64,000 nt of DNA, taken from the NCBI RefSeq assembly GCF_029210365.1, contig NZ_JARGES010000020.1:1-64000 (forward strand). The letters are read 5' to 3'. A program made the position numbers and the translations under genes. This document shows, one piece after another, positions 20,605 through 32,735 of the stretch. The stretch comes from Mesorhizobium sp. YIM 152430. Lineage in GTDB: Bacteria; Pseudomonadota; Alphaproteobacteria; Rhizobiales; Rhizobiaceae. The notes below the pieces were generated by a model. That model did not search any database, was not told the DNA's origin, and saw only the letters and a list, made by a program, of their open reading frames with translations. Each line of letters opens with the position of its first letter. Position 1 is the stretch's first letter.

Positions 20605-21365
20605 GTCGTCGTCTCCGGCTGGCCGCGATAGTGGTAGGGATAGATCGTGGCAAAGCCGAGCGATCCGTAGAGATCGAGCGCCGTCTTGTTGCCCGCTTCC
20701 ACCTGGAGCCAGCCCGTCGATGCGCCCTGCGCCCTTGCCCGGTCCAGCGCCGCCGCGACGATTTTTCGGCCAAGGCCCCTCCCGCGAAATTCCCGCGCCG
20801 TTGCGACCTCGAACAGCCCTGCGACCTGGCCGTCGCGAACGCAGATCGCATTCGCGGCAGGAACCCCGTCGATGGCGATGTGGAATAGCGCGACTTGCGG
20901 CTGGATGCGGTCGATCAGCCGGCCGAAGCCCTCGGCATTTGCCGGATCGAGATTGTCGAGTGCGATCGCGGCATCGATGAAACGCTCAGCCGAAACCTCC
21001 TCGACGCCGTCGCCTTCGGCCGTTTTCAGCCCGGCCAGATCGGCCTTCATGACGAGCGAGGGCGTGATGACGGACCAGCCGGCGCGGTCGAGATGACCGA
21101 CGAGTTGCGGGCTTGCCAAAGGCGAGATGCGGAAGGTCACCGGACGCCCGGCCTCGGCGAAACGCGCCTTGAGCAATCCCACCCGGCGCTCGATGTCGCG
21201 CCCATCCGAAAGATCGAGCGGATTGATCGAGTTCAGCCGGCGCGCGGTCATGTCGGGCGTCAGCCGGACCGACCACGTTCCGTCATAGAAGGAAGTCCGA
21301 GCCGGCCAGGCGCGAAAGCCCGCCGCCTCGAAACGCCTGACGGTGGGCAGATCGATCTCGGCCAT
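20601..21365 (-). CDS. GNAT family N-acetyltransferase
   Basis: 254 residues from the ATG at 21365. The C-terminal GNAT domain has the acetyl-CoA motif A (REFRGRGLGRKIVAAAL, near 195-215) and a typical LYGSLGF ending. The N-terminal half looks like a diverged second GNAT-like region. It starts 1 base after argJ ends and overlaps mutT, so all three are probably one transcript. The substrate is unknown. Confidence 0.9.
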   Translation of the reverse strand: MAEIDLPTVRRFEAAGFRAWPARTSFYDGTWSVRLTPDMTARRLNSINPLDLSDGRDIERRVGLLKARFAEAGRPVTFRISPLASPQLVGHLDRAGWSVITPSLVMKADLAGLKTAEGDGVEEVSAERFIDAAIALDNLDPANAEGFGRLIDRIQPQVALFHIAIDGVPAANAICVRDGQVAGLFEVATAREFRGRGLGRKIVAAALDRARAQGASTGWLQVEAGNKTALDLYGSLGFATIYPYHYRGQPETTT

Positions 21366-21366
21366 C

Positions 21367-22608
21367 CTAGCTGCGATAGTCGCCATTGATGGCGACATAT
21401 TCCTTGGTGAGGTCGCAGGTCCAGACCGTCGCCTGCCCGCGCCCGAGGCCGAGGTCGACGCGGATGTCGATCTCGTCGCCCTCCATGTAGGAGGACGTCG
21501 CTTCCTCGGAGTAATCCGGGTCACGCTCGCCGCCATGGGCGACGCGGATGTCGCCGAACCAGATCGACAGGAGGTCGCGGTCGGCCGGCTCGCCGGCCTT
21601 GCCGACGGCCATGACGACGCGACCCCAATTGGCGTCCTCGCCGGCGACCGCCGTCTTGACCAGCGGCGAATTGGCGATCGAAAGCGCGATACGCTTGGCA
21701 GAACGTGCGTGCTTGGCACCGGTAACGGTGACGCCGATCTGCTTGCGCGCGCCCTCGCCGTCGCGCACGACCTGCAACGCAAGCGCCTTCAGCATCTTGT
21801 TGAGGGAGCGGCGGAAATTGGAAAGACGCGGGTCTTCCGCGTCCTCGATCCGCGGCGCACCGCGTTTTTCGGCTGCGCCCGTGGCGAAGAGCATCAGCGT
21901 ATCGGAGGTCGAGGTGTCGCTGTCGACCGTCACCGAATTAAACGTCATGCCGACGCCCTTCGACAACAGGCTTTGCAATGCCTTCGCGCCGATCGGCGCG
22001 TCGGTCGCGACGAAGGAGAGCATCGTCGCCATGTCCGGCGCGATCATGCCGGCGCCCTTTGCGATGCCGTTGATCGTCACGTCGACGCCATCGATCTGGC
22101 ATGTCGCGGTCAGATATTTGGGATAGGTGTCGGTCGTCATGATCGCCTTGGCGGCCTCGGCCCACTTGCCGGGTTCGGCGCGGGCGACCATGTCGTCGAG
22201 CAGATGGGCGAATTTTTTGGCGTCAAGGGGCTCGCCTATGACGCCAGTCGAGGCCAAAAACACCTCTTTTGAGCTGGAACCGGCCGCTTTTGAGGCCAAA
22301 ACGGCCGTCATTTCGGTGGTTTCACGGCCTTTTTTTCCGGTGAAAGCGTTCGCATTTCCCGAATTGACCACCAGGATGCGCGCCGATCCGCCGGGCAGAT
22401 TCGCCCGGCAGAAATCGACCGGAGCCGACGGGCATTTCGACTTGGTGAAGACGCCGGCAACGCTCGTCCCCTCGTCGAAGACCATCACCAGAAGGTCGGT
22501 GCGGCCCTTGTATTTGATGCCGGCCTCCGCCGTCGCGATCCGCACGCCGTCGATGGGCGGCATCTTCGGATAGGTTTTCGGGGCGAGCGGAGAAACGGCG
22601 TCGGACAT
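21367..22608 (-). CDS. argJ: Bifunctional glutamate N-acetyltransferase / amino-acid N-acetyltransferase
   Basis: 413 residues. The self-cleavage site is in [16 protein letters not shown], with nucleophile T195. The enzyme recycles acetyl groups between N-acetylornithine and glutamate in arginine synthesis. The segment at residues 100-121 is encoded by a locally AT-richer patch with short direct repeats, giving LASK at 104-107 and LAST at 118-121. All core motifs remain, so the gene looks functional. It lies between ppiC (23 bases upstream) and the GNAT gene. Confidence 0.96.
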   Translation of the reverse strand: MSDAVSPLAPKTYPKMPPIDGVRIATAEAGIKYKGRTDLLVMVFDEGTSVAGVFTKSKCPSAPVDFCRANLPGGSARILVVNSGNANAFTGKKGRETTEMTAVLASKAAGSSSKEVFLASTGVIGEPLDAKKFAHLLDDMVARAEPGKWAEAAKAIMTTDTYPKYLTATCQIDGVDVTINGIAKGAGMIAPDMATMLSFVATDAPIGAKALQSLLSKGVGMTFNSVTVDSDTSTSDTLMLFATGAAEKRGAPRIEDAEDPRLSNFRRSLNKMLKALALQVVRDGEGARKQIGVTVTGAKHARSAKRIALSIANSPLVKTAVAGEDANWGRVVMAVGKAGEPADRDLLSIWFGDIRVAHGGERDPDYSEEATSSYMEGDEIDIRVDLGLGRGQATVWTCDLTKEYVAINGDYRS

Positions 22609-22631
22609 GGCGCTGGTCTTCGTTTTTCTGC

Positions 22632-23612
22632 TTATTCGGCCGGGTCGGTCGTCTCGTCGGACGGGGCGGCATCGACCGCGCCCTCGGCGCCGGCTTCCGC
22701 ATCCGATTCCGACTGCGCGCCGGGCTGTGCCGCTGCTTCCATCTCGTCCAGCGTCGCCTTCAACTGTGCATCGGCGATCTCGATCTCGGCCGCCTCGCGG
22801 ACGTCCTCGACTGTCTGGAAATAGCGCTCGCGCAGAAGGATCGAGCGGATCTGCGGGCCGACCTGCTCGAAGGCCGGCGGCTGCTGCTGGCGCTTGTCCT
22901 CGACCTTGAGGACGTGCCAGCCGAACTGCGTCTGGACCGGCTCGGCCGAGTGATCGCCGACTTCCATCGCGAAAGCGGCCTCCTCGAACTCAGGCACCAT
23001 CTGGCCCTGGCCGAAATAGCCGAGGTCGCCGCCCTGCGCGGCCGCGCCGTCGGTCGAGTTTTCCCTGGCCAGTTCCTCGAAATCGGCCCCGCCATCGAGT
23101 TCGGTGATCAGTTCCTGCGCCTTTTCCTCGCTGTCGACGATGATGTGGCGGGCCCGCACCTCGTTCGAAGGCGGCGTGTTGGCGATTTCCTGGTCGTAGC
23201 GGGCGCGGACCTCTTCGTCGGTGACGCTGGCGGCGACCTGCTGCTCGATGAAGGCGCTGTGCAGCGCCCGTTCGCGCAGGAAGTTCATCTGGCGCTGGAA
23301 GTCCTCGCCGTCGTCAAGCCCTTCCTCTTCAGCCCTCGCGGCGAGGAGGCGGATCTCGATCAGCGCGGAAAGCGCGGCGGCGCGGCGCTGCTCGGGCGAG
23401 AGATTGGCGAATTGCTGCTCAAGGCCCTGAAGCGCCAGAGCAAGGTCCCCTTCGGTCACGTCCTGGCCGTCCACGGTCGCGACGACCGCAGCAGGATCAA
23501 CTGCTACTGCCGGCTCGGGAGCCGCCGGAGCGGTTTCCTGCGCGAAGGCTGCGCCGGAAGTCAGCGCGACGAGCGCGACGGCAGCGGACAAGCGGCGAAA
23601 CAAAACGTTCAT
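22632..23612 (-). CDS. Periplasmic parvulin-type peptidyl-prolyl isomerase
   Basis: 326 residues. A signal peptide (about 1-24, ending AAFA) is followed by a SurA-like N-terminal region, a PpiC rotamase domain (about 145-240, with [15 protein letters not shown] and [16 protein letters not shown]), and an acidic, alanine-rich tail. It would help fold exported proteins in the periplasm. It is divergent from secA, the export motor, which fits a secretion-related pairing. Confidence 0.93.
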   Translation of the reverse strand: MNVLFRRLSAAVALVALTSGAAFAQETAPAAPEPAVAVDPAAVVATVDGQDVTEGDLALALQGLEQQFANLSPEQRRAAALSALIEIRLLAARAEEEGLDDGEDFQRQMNFLRERALHSAFIEQQVAASVTDEEVRARYDQEIANTPPSNEVRARHIIVDSEEKAQELITELDGGADFEELARENSTDGAAAQGGDLGYFGQGQMVPEFEEAAFAMEVGDHSAEPVQTQFGWHVLKVEDKRQQQPPAFEQVGPQIRSILLRERYFQTVEDVREAAEIEIADAQLKATLDEMEAAAQPGAQSESDAEAGAEGAVDAAPSDETTDPAE

Positions 23613-23697
23613 GAAGACACTCCAGTGAGGGTTCGATGCTGTTTCCAGCCCTTGCGAATGTGGCGGAATTCCGCATTTGCGCCCGCGGGCGGCGGCG

Positions 23698-23726
23698 TTG
23701 ACATCGCTTGTGCCCCCTCTTATCTG
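23698..23726 (+). promoter_or_regulatory. Sigma-70 type promoter for secA
   Basis: TTGACA (23698-23703) and TATCTG (23721-23726) with a 17-base spacer. The roughly 115-base leader that follows has a CCCGT/ACGGG hairpin and a CCGGTC/GACCGG-like hairpin close to the secA ribosome site, which could modulate expression. Confidence 0.6.
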
Positions 23727-23847
23727 TCCTTCGTCTTGGCGTCCAGAACCGTTTTCCGGGCGCTTTTCTGTCTTTTCACATGCCCGTTACCCCCTCGACG
23801 GGCGGTCCGGTCCAGACCGGAAAACTTTCTTTTCGAAAGGACCTTTG

Positions 23848-26568
<2,721 letters not shown>

Positions 26569-26571
26569 CGA

Positions 26572-27804
26572 TCAGGTCGGCGCGCCGGGTTGTCCGGCCC
26601 GCCGCAGGATCGGGACGATCGCCACGATGGCGACGAAGCCGATGATCCCGGCAGCGGCGATGACGCCGAGCACCGCCTGCGCGCCGAAGCGCTCGAAGAT
26701 GGCGGCGGCAAGAAACGGCGCGCCGGCCGACACGAACAATCGCACCGAATTGATCCTGCCCGTCCGCGCGCCATAGCCGTTGGCACCGAAGAGCGTCAGC
26801 GGCAAGACGCCGCGCACGATATAGGAAAGCCCCTGCCCCGCGCCGAAGACGAGCGCGAAGACGATGGCGGCGGGCAGATAGCCCGATCCTCCGACGAGAA
26901 AACCGAGCCCCGCCGGCAAGGCGCCGGTCGCGAACAGCGCCACGCTCATAACGCTGATGCGCGGGCCGGCGGTGAATTCGGCGATGCGCCCGGCGACCTG
27001 CGCAGGCCCGATCAGCGCGCCGATCAGCGCCGCCGATGCCCCTAGCCCGAGCGCGCCCAGAAGGCCGATCAGGTGGAGATGCACCGCCGACATGACGAAC
27101 GCATTGGCGGCAAAGGCGATCAGCAAGAGGCGGAACGCGATCCTGCGGTCGCGGTCGGAGGCGATCGTGCCTTGCGCCAGTTGCTGCCCGACTTCCGTTT
27201 TGCCCGCCATGCTGCGCGCCACCCGGCGCGTCAAGAACAGATGCAAGGGGGCGCAAACCAGAAGATTGAGACCGGCGAAAAGAAGCAGGATCGTGCGCCA
27301 ATCGAACACGATCGTGAGCCAGCTCGTCAGCGGCCAGAAGATCGTCGAGGCGAAGCCGGCGATCAGCGTGATGCCGGTGATGGTGCGCCGCGCATTCATG
27401 GGCGACAGTCGGGCGGCAAGAACGAAAGCCGCCTCATAGAGGACGAGCACCGAACTCATCTGCGACAGGATCAGGAAGACGCCGAACGCGATTTTTCCCG
27501 GCGCCAGCGCCCAGGCGGCGAGCAGCATCGCACCGAGACAGGAGCCGAACGTCATGACGCGCGCGGGATCAGTGCCGTCGAGAAGTCGCCCCGCGCGCGG
27601 CGCGATGAAGCCGGACGCCAAGAGCGCGATCGAGAACAGGCCGTAGACGAAGGTCAGTGACAGGCCGGTATCCTCCGCCATGAACGGGGCGAGGACGCCA
27701 AAGGAATAGTAAAGGCTGCCATAGCCGATCGTCTGCGTGATGCCGATCAGGATGGCGATGACGAAATCGGAAGGCGCGGGCTTGGGCATGAGGCGGGCCG
27801 TCAT
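26572..27804 (-). CDS. MFS transporter
   Basis: 410 residues with about 12 hydrophobic segments and a major-facilitator type A-motif region near the loop after helix 2 (GRLLDGTDPARV). The closest type is the monocarboxylate/oxalate-like MFS group, but the substrate is not predictable. It ends 3 bases from the secA stop (convergent) and starts 83 bases from the divergent flippase gene. Confidence 0.88.
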   Translation of the reverse strand: MTARLMPKPAPSDFVIAILIGITQTIGYGSLYYSFGVLAPFMAEDTGLSLTFVYGLFSIALLASGFIAPRAGRLLDGTDPARVMTFGSCLGAMLLAAWALAPGKIAFGVFLILSQMSSVLVLYEAAFVLAARLSPMNARRTITGITLIAGFASTIFWPLTSWLTIVFDWRTILLLFAGLNLLVCAPLHLFLTRRVARSMAGKTEVGQQLAQGTIASDRDRRIAFRLLLIAFAANAFVMSAVHLHLIGLLGALGLGASAALIGALIGPAQVAGRIAEFTAGPRISVMSVALFATGALPAGLGFLVGGSGYLPAAIVFALVFGAGQGLSYIVRGVLPLTLFGANGYGARTGRINSVRLFVSAGAPFLAAAIFERFGAQAVLGVIAAAGIIGFVAIVAIVPILRRAGQPGAPT

Positions 27805-27887
27805 CCGGTCCTGCGGGCGCCGAACCGATTCTTAAAGTGTTTGGCCCTATGCCATATGGCTGGACGCGAGAAGAGAAAGTTTAGAGC

Positions 27888-29297
27888 GTGCGAGTCTCCG
27901 CTGCAACGACGGCTGAACGCATTTTGCCCGAACGGCTGGCGGCGCGCGCGCGGCCGCATCTCGAAGCGTTCGACGCCCTTGCCTTCGGTTCGGGAGAGCG
28001 CAGCCACGCGGCGCGCATGTCGTTCACCGCCTTTGCCGTTCGCGTCACCTCCGCGGTCATCGCCTTCGCCAGCCAGGTCTTCCTCGCGCGCTGGATGGGC
28101 GGCTTCGAATATGGCGTCTTCGTCCTCGTCTGGACCGCGATGCTGATTCTCGGCAATCTCTCCTGCCTCGGCTTCCACACCTCGATGATCCGCTTCATTC
28201 CCGAATATCGGGGCCAGGGGCGCGTGGCCGAGCTGCGCGGGGTGCTGATGGGAAGCCGGCTTATCGTCTTCACGGCCTCGACGCTGATGGCGCTCGCCGG
28301 CGCCGCGATGATCCACGTCCTGTCGGACAGGATCGAGCCGCATCATGTCGTGCCCTTCCTGCTCGGCATGGTCTGCCTGCCGATGATGGGGCTTTCGGAC
28401 CTGATGCAAGGGGTGGCGCGCGGCCATGCCTGGCCGTTTCACGCCATGCTGCCGACCTATATCGTGCGCCCGCTTCTGTTGCTGGTCCTGATGGTCGTCG
28501 CGGTTGCGGTCGGCGCGCCGGCCAGTGCCGAGACCGGCATGTATGCCGCCATCGTCGCCACCTATGCGACGACATTGTTCCAGCTCGTGACCGTCTCGAA
28601 CCGAGCCGAGCGCGAGGCCGAGCCCGTGCGGCGCGCCTTCGGCGTGCGCGGTTGGATGGTGATCTCGCTGCCGGTCTTCCTGATCGAGGGATTCATCTAC
28701 ATCCTGACCAATGCCGACGTCCTGATGGTCGGCTTCTTTCTGTCGCCGCCGGAGGTCGCGGTCTATTTCGCCACCGTGAAGACTCTGGCGCTGGTCCATT
28801 TCGTCTATTTCGCGGTTCGGGCCGGCGTCGCGCAGCGTTTCGCCGGTCTGATGCATGGCGACCGGGCGGACGAACTCGCCACCTTCGCGCATGACACGGT
28901 GCGCTGGACGTTCTGGCCGACGCTCGCCATGGCCGCGCTTCTGCTCGCGGCGGGCGAACCGCTCCTGATGCTGTTCGGCGCCGAATTCACCGCCGGCTAC
29001 CCGCTGCTCTTCGTGCTGGTCGCAGGCGTGGTGGCGCGCGCGACGGTCGGCCCGGCCGAAAGCGTCCTCACCATGGGCGGCTACCAGAACGCCTGCGCGC
29101 GGCTCTATGCGCTGGTGCTCGCGGTCAACGTGGCGCTCAACTGCCTCCTGATCCCGCTCTACGGTCTCTGGGGCGCGGCGATCGCCACCGCGGTCGCGAT
29201 GGCCTGCGAGGCGGCGCTGCTGGCCTTCACCGTGCGCGCCAAGCTCGGCATCGACATGTGGATGGGCGCCGCGGCGCCGAAGACGAGGGCTGCCTGA
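27888..29297 (+). CDS. Oligosaccharide flippase family protein (Wzx/MATE-like)
   Basis: 469 residues from a GTG at 27888; an ATG at 28017 is an alternative that removes the hydrophilic N-terminal 43 residues. About 12-14 membrane segments and the MVF/polysaccharide-synthesis fold (GGFEYGVFVLVWTAMLILGN at about 65-84) point to a lipid-linked glycan flippase in the inner membrane. Its stop codon shares a base with the next start (TGATG), so it is coupled to the acetyltransferase. No glycosyltransferase genes are nearby. Confidence 0.88.
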   Translation: MRVSAATTAERILPERLAARARPHLEAFDALAFGSGERSHAARMSFTAFAVRVTSAVIAFASQVFLARWMGGFEYGVFVLVWTAMLILGNLSCLGFHTSMIRFIPEYRGQGRVAELRGVLMGSRLIVFTASTLMALAGAAMIHVLSDRIEPHHVVPFLLGMVCLPMMGLSDLMQGVARGHAWPFHAMLPTYIVRPLLLLVLMVVAVAVGAPASAETGMYAAIVATYATTLFQLVTVSNRAEREAEPVRRAFGVRGWMVISLPVFLIEGFIYILTNADVLMVGFFLSPPEVAVYFATVKTLALVHFVYFAVRAGVAQRFAGLMHGDRADELATFAHDTVRWTFWPTLAMAALLLAAGEPLLMLFGAEFTAGYPLLFVLVAGVVARATVGPAESVLTMGGYQNACARLYALVLAVNVALNCLLIPLYGLWGAAIATAVAMACEAALLAFTVRAKLGIDMWMGAAAPKTRAA

Positions 29298-30544
29298 TGG
29301 GCGCGACGGCTGAAGGGCGGCATCCGGCCGCGATGCTCGATCATTTCGCCGGCGACACGGCGGGCGATCGCGACGCGCAGAGGCTCGAGCGCCGCCGCCG
29401 GCTCGACATCTATCCCGCCTCGACGGGCTACGACCTGGTCACCGAACTCGATCACCTGGCACAGCGCGCGATCGAGCCGAACGTCTTCTTCAATCCGCGC
29501 TTCCTCGCGCCCGCCATGCCCCGGCTCGAGGACCGCGAGGTGCGGCTTGCCGTCATGCGCGACGAGCGCGACGCCAGGAGTCGGCTGCGGCTGCTGGTCC
29601 CATTCTCCGTCGAACGCCCGCTGCTGCGCCTCGGCCCGCCCGCGATCCGCACATGGTCGAGCCCGTTCGGCCCGCTCGGCACGCCGCTCGTCGACCGCGA
29701 CGACCCGCAGGGCATCGTCGCCGATTTCCTGCGCCTGATCGCGGCGCCCGAAAACGGACTGCCCAGGCTGATCCAGTTTCCCGACATCCGCACCGACGGC
29801 ATTTTCGCCGCAACGCTCCAGAGCGCTGCGGCCGAACTCAACCTGCCCCTGATCCGCATCATGGAGCGTGACCGGCCCGTTCTGCAATCGGACGAGGACG
29901 GCGGAGCCTATCTGACCGCCACCCTCGGCAAGCGCCGCCATCGCGAATACCGCCGGCTGGAACGCCGGCTCGCCGAGAAAGGCGACCTCGTCTACGACAT
30001 CGCCGAGACGCCCGAGGAAAACCGCCTCGCCGTCGAGACCTTCCTGTCGCTGGAGGCAAGCGGGTGGAAGGGACGGGCCGGAACGGCGATGGTCGTCGAC
30101 CGCTTTCGCGCGGCCTTCGTCCGCGAGGCGGTGGCGGGCCTCAGCGAACGCGCCATGTGCCGCATCCACACGCTGACGCTTTCCGGGCGGCCGATCGCCT
30201 CGCTCGTCGTGTTTGTCGAATCGGGCGTCGCCTATACGTGGAAGACCGCGTTCGACGAGGATTTTGCCGCCTTCTCGCCCGGCGTTCTGCTGATGGCCGA
30301 GGTGACGAAGCGTCATCTCGACGATCTCAATGTCGCGATGAGCGATTCCTGCGCCGTCCCCGACCACCCGGTCCTGAGCCGCATGTGGCGCGAGCGCTCG
30401 ACGCTCGCCACGCTCATCGTCGGTCTCGAAGCCAAGGCGGACAAGCTCGTCAATGCCGCAGCGCTCGGCCTCGAACGCGAGGCCCGGCTGCGCGATTTCA
30501 TCCGGCTCGCCCGCTCCGGTATGCGCCGCAAGCCGCCCCGATGA
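29297..30544 (+). CDS. GNAT/FemAB-like acetyltransferase (BioF2/CelD-like)
   Basis: 415 residues from the ATG at 29297. The central and C-terminal region (KRRHREYRRLERRL and onwards to PGVLLMAEV) matches the Acetyltransf_6 fold, seen in CelD/BcsL-like and FemAB-related proteins of exopolysaccharide loci. It is probably cytoplasmic. Coupling to the flippase suggests it decorates the glycan or lipid that the flippase moves; that is inference from context. Confidence 0.82.
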   Translation: MGATAEGRHPAAMLDHFAGDTAGDRDAQRLERRRRLDIYPASTGYDLVTELDHLAQRAIEPNVFFNPRFLAPAMPRLEDREVRLAVMRDERDARSRLRLLVPFSVERPLLRLGPPAIRTWSSPFGPLGTPLVDRDDPQGIVADFLRLIAAPENGLPRLIQFPDIRTDGIFAATLQSAAAELNLPLIRIMERDRPVLQSDEDGGAYLTATLGKRRHREYRRLERRLAEKGDLVYDIAETPEENRLAVETFLSLEASGWKGRAGTAMVVDRFRAAFVREAVAGLSERAMCRIHTLTLSGRPIASLVVFVESGVAYTWKTAFDEDFAAFSPGVLLMAEVTKRHLDDLNVAMSDSCAVPDHPVLSRMWRERSTLATLIVGLEAKADKLVNAAALGLEREARLRDFIRLARSGMRRKPPR

Positions 30545-30636
30545 TGGACCGATGCTTGCTTTTTGCGCCCTGCCAGCCGATGTAGGGAAGGCAGGCTGCG
30601 GTCTGTAACGAATGCGGTGCGACGAGAGAGTGCCAG

Positions 30637-30879
30637 ATGGATTCCGATAGATTCGCCGTTAACCTGATGATCGTCTTCGGCAGCCTGATCATTGGCGGGC
30701 TCATGCTGGCCGGCCTCATGTGGACCGACAAGGCGACGTTCCTCTACGCCCTGGGCGGCGCGGTCTCGATCTGGTTCTGCTCCTTCGCGGTGATGTTCGA
30801 CCGCAAGCGGGCTTATCTGGTCCTTCTGACCGCCGCCATCGTGCTGGTCGCCGCCTCGATCACCGCCTTCGTGCGCTGA
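30637..30879 (+). CDS. Small three-span membrane protein of unknown function
   Basis: 80 residues, nearly all hydrophobic: spans at about 8-27, 34-52 and 58-77, with basic residues in the second loop (FDRKRAY). No recognised family. It lies 92 bases after the acetyltransferase on the same strand and ends 7 bases from the stop of the aldo/keto reductase. It may belong to the flippase transcript. Confidence 0.6.
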   Translation: MDSDRFAVNLMIVFGSLIIGGLMLAGLMWTDKATFLYALGGAVSIWFCSFAVMFDRKRAYLVLLTAAIVLVAASITAFVR

Positions 30880-30886
30880 TTCGTCG

Positions 30887-31870
30887 TCAGCAATAGCGTT
30901 CCGGCCCGATGGACTGCGCTTCCGAATAGCGGTCGCCATGCGCGAAGCCGACCGGCAGGATCGCCTCGATGGCGTCGAGATCGGCCGGTGACAGCACGAC
31001 ATCCATGGCCGCGGCGTCCTCTTCGAGATGGGCCGCGCTGCGCGTTCCGGGAATCGGGACGACGTGGTCGCCGCGTGCCAGCAGCCAAGCGATGGCAAGC
31101 GTTGCCGGTGACAGGCCGCGCTGCTTCGCGAACGCAGCGAACTTCGCGACATAGGCACTGTTGAAGCTGAAATTCGGTTCGATGAAACGCGGATTCTTGC
31201 GCCGGAAGTCGCCCTCGCCAAACCGCGCCGGATCGACCGGCGTCGACGAGAAGATGCCGCGGCCAACCGGCGAGAACGCGACGAGCGCGGTCCCCAGGCG
31301 CTTCGTCGCCTGCAAGAGGCCGAGTTCGGGCATCCGCGTCCACAGCGAATATTCGTTCTGGACGGCCGCGACATGGTGGACGGCACTGGCGCGCTCAAGC
31401 GTTGACGGAGAGATTTCCGACAGGCCGATCGCGCCGATCTTGCCCTCCTCCTTCAGCCGCACCAGCGTCTCCATCACGTCCTCGATCGGCCGCGACTGTT
31501 CGCGGCGATGGACGTAGAAGAGCGCGACGTGATCGACCCCGAGGCGCTTCAGCGACGCTTCGAGCGAGGCGCGCAGATGCTCGGGCGAATTGTCGAAGCC
31601 GCGCACCGGCCGGTTCTTGATCCCCGCCTTGGTGGCGATGGTGAAACGGTTCGGATGTTCCTTGAGGAATGCTCCGATCACTTCCTCCGCGAGGCCTTCG
31701 CCATAGATGTTCGCCGTGTCGAGATGGTCGACGCCAAGGTCGAGCGCACGGGAAAGCGTGCGGTGGCTCTCGGCCATGTCGGTTGCGCCGTAGATTCCGC
31801 CAAAACTCATGCAGCCGAGCCCGACCGCGCCGACTTTTGGGCCATGCTTGCCAAGTCTGCGTCTTTGCAC
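30887..31870 (-). CDS. Aldo/keto reductase
   Basis: 327 residues from the GTG at 31870, giving MQRRRLGKHGPKVGAVGLG, the standard opening of the family; a GGAG lies upstream. The tetrad is visible: Asp and Tyr in HLDTANIYGEG, Lys in IATKAGIK and His in LFYVHRRE. It is an NADPH-dependent reductase of the YajO/Tas-like group with unknown carbonyl substrate. The start lies 40 bases downstream of the tRNA-Leu gene on the same strand with no clear terminator between. Confidence 0.9.
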   Translation of the reverse strand: MQRRRLGKHGPKVGAVGLGCMSFGGIYGATDMAESHRTLSRALDLGVDHLDTANIYGEGLAEEVIGAFLKEHPNRFTIATKAGIKNRPVRGFDNSPEHLRASLEASLKRLGVDHVALFYVHRREQSRPIEDVMETLVRLKEEGKIGAIGLSEISPSTLERASAVHHVAAVQNEYSLWTRMPELGLLQATKRLGTALVAFSPVGRGIFSSTPVDPARFGEGDFRRKNPRFIEPNFSFNSAYVAKFAAFAKQRGLSPATLAIAWLLARGDHVVPIPGTRSAAHLEEDAAAMDVVLSPADLDAIEAILPVGFAHGDRYSEAQSIGPERYC

Positions 31871-31910
31871 GAGGACATTTCTCCGACTTGGGTGGATGAG
31901 AGTGGCGAAT

Positions 31911-31995
31911 TGGTGCCCCTGGCCGGGATCGAACCAGCACTCCTTGCGGAACTCGATTTTGAGTCGAGCGCGTCTACCAATTCCGCCACAGGGGC
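31911..31995 (-). tRNA. tRNA-Leu, anticodon CAA
   Basis: 85 bases including an encoded CCA end. Acceptor arms GCCCCTG/CAGGGGC pair, the T arm contains GGTTCGATCCC, there is a long class II variable arm, and the anticodon stem CTCGA/TCGAG encloses CTCAAAA, giving CAA. It reads UUG leucine codons. Confidence 0.96.
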
Positions 31996-32027
31996 CCTGA
32001 GCGCGAAACGCTCCGGGATGGCAGCGG

Positions 32028-32055
32028 ACTATACGGTCCGAACCGAAGCCGTCAA
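32028..32055 (-). promoter_or_regulatory. Promoter of the tRNA-Leu gene
   Basis: Minus strand: TTGACG at 32050-32055, a 16-base spacer and TATAGT at 32028-32033. It starts transcription about 25-30 bases before the tRNA 5' end. Confidence 0.7.
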
Positions 32056-32142
32056 CCGGAATATCGGCTGGCCGCGACGGCAAATTGCATTGCACCTTCG
32101 GCCGTTTCGCTCTAGCTCTGCCCGGCCGAAACGGGAGTTCCG

Positions 32143-32724
32143 ATGCTTCGCAGACTCTATGACTGGACCATGTCGCTCGCGCGCACGCGCCACGCCGAAA
32201 AGGCGCTGGGCGGCGTGTCGTTCATCGAGAGCTCGTTCTTCCCAATTCCGCCGGATACGATCCTGATCCCGATGGTTCTGGCCGAGCGGCGGCGCTGGTT
32301 CCGCTACGCCGTGATCTGCACCGTCGCCTCGGTGCTGGGCGCGCTTCTCGGCTATGTCATCGGCGCCTGGCTGTTCGAAGCGGTCGGACAGCCCATCCTC
32401 GCCTTCTACGGCAAGGAGGATTCGTTCGAGCAGGTCGCGGCCTGGTACAATGAATGGGGCGGCTGGGGCGTTCTGTTCGCTGCGGTCACGCCGTTTCCCT
32501 ACAAGGTGCTGACGATCTTCTCGGGCGCGACCGGGCTCGACCTCGTGACCTTCATCGCGGTTTCGGTCATCGGACGCGGGCTGCGCTTCTTTTTCGTCGC
32601 ATGGCTGCTTTATCGCATCGGCGAGCCGATCCGGCTGTTCATCGAAAAGCACCTTGGCCTTCTGTTCACCGCATTCATGGTTTTGCTCATCGGCGGCTTC
32701 GTCGCCGTGCGCTACATGTTCTAG
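32143..32724 (+). CDS. YqaA family membrane protein (DedA-like)
   Basis: 193 residues with about four to five hydrophobic segments. The pattern ESSFFPIPPD followed by GYVIGAWLFE and TPFPYKVLTIFSG matches the YqaA/SNARE-associated (VTT) superfamily of inner-membrane proteins. DedA relatives are implicated in lipid scrambling and membrane homeostasis; the role of YqaA is not established. It lies 11 bases ahead of dsbB. Confidence 0.9.
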   Translation: MLRRLYDWTMSLARTRHAEKALGGVSFIESSFFPIPPDTILIPMVLAERRRWFRYAVICTVASVLGALLGYVIGAWLFEAVGQPILAFYGKEDSFEQVAAWYNEWGGWGVLFAAVTPFPYKVLTIFSGATGLDLVTFIAVSVIGRGLRFFFVAWLLYRIGEPIRLFIEKHLGLLFTAFMVLLIGGFVAVRYMF

Positions 32725-32735
32725 GGGAAAGCTGA

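Noticed and set aside
31911-32142. Genomic island inserted at the tRNA-Leu gene
   Set aside because: No integrase, no repeat of the tRNA 3' end and no composition change in the flanks.
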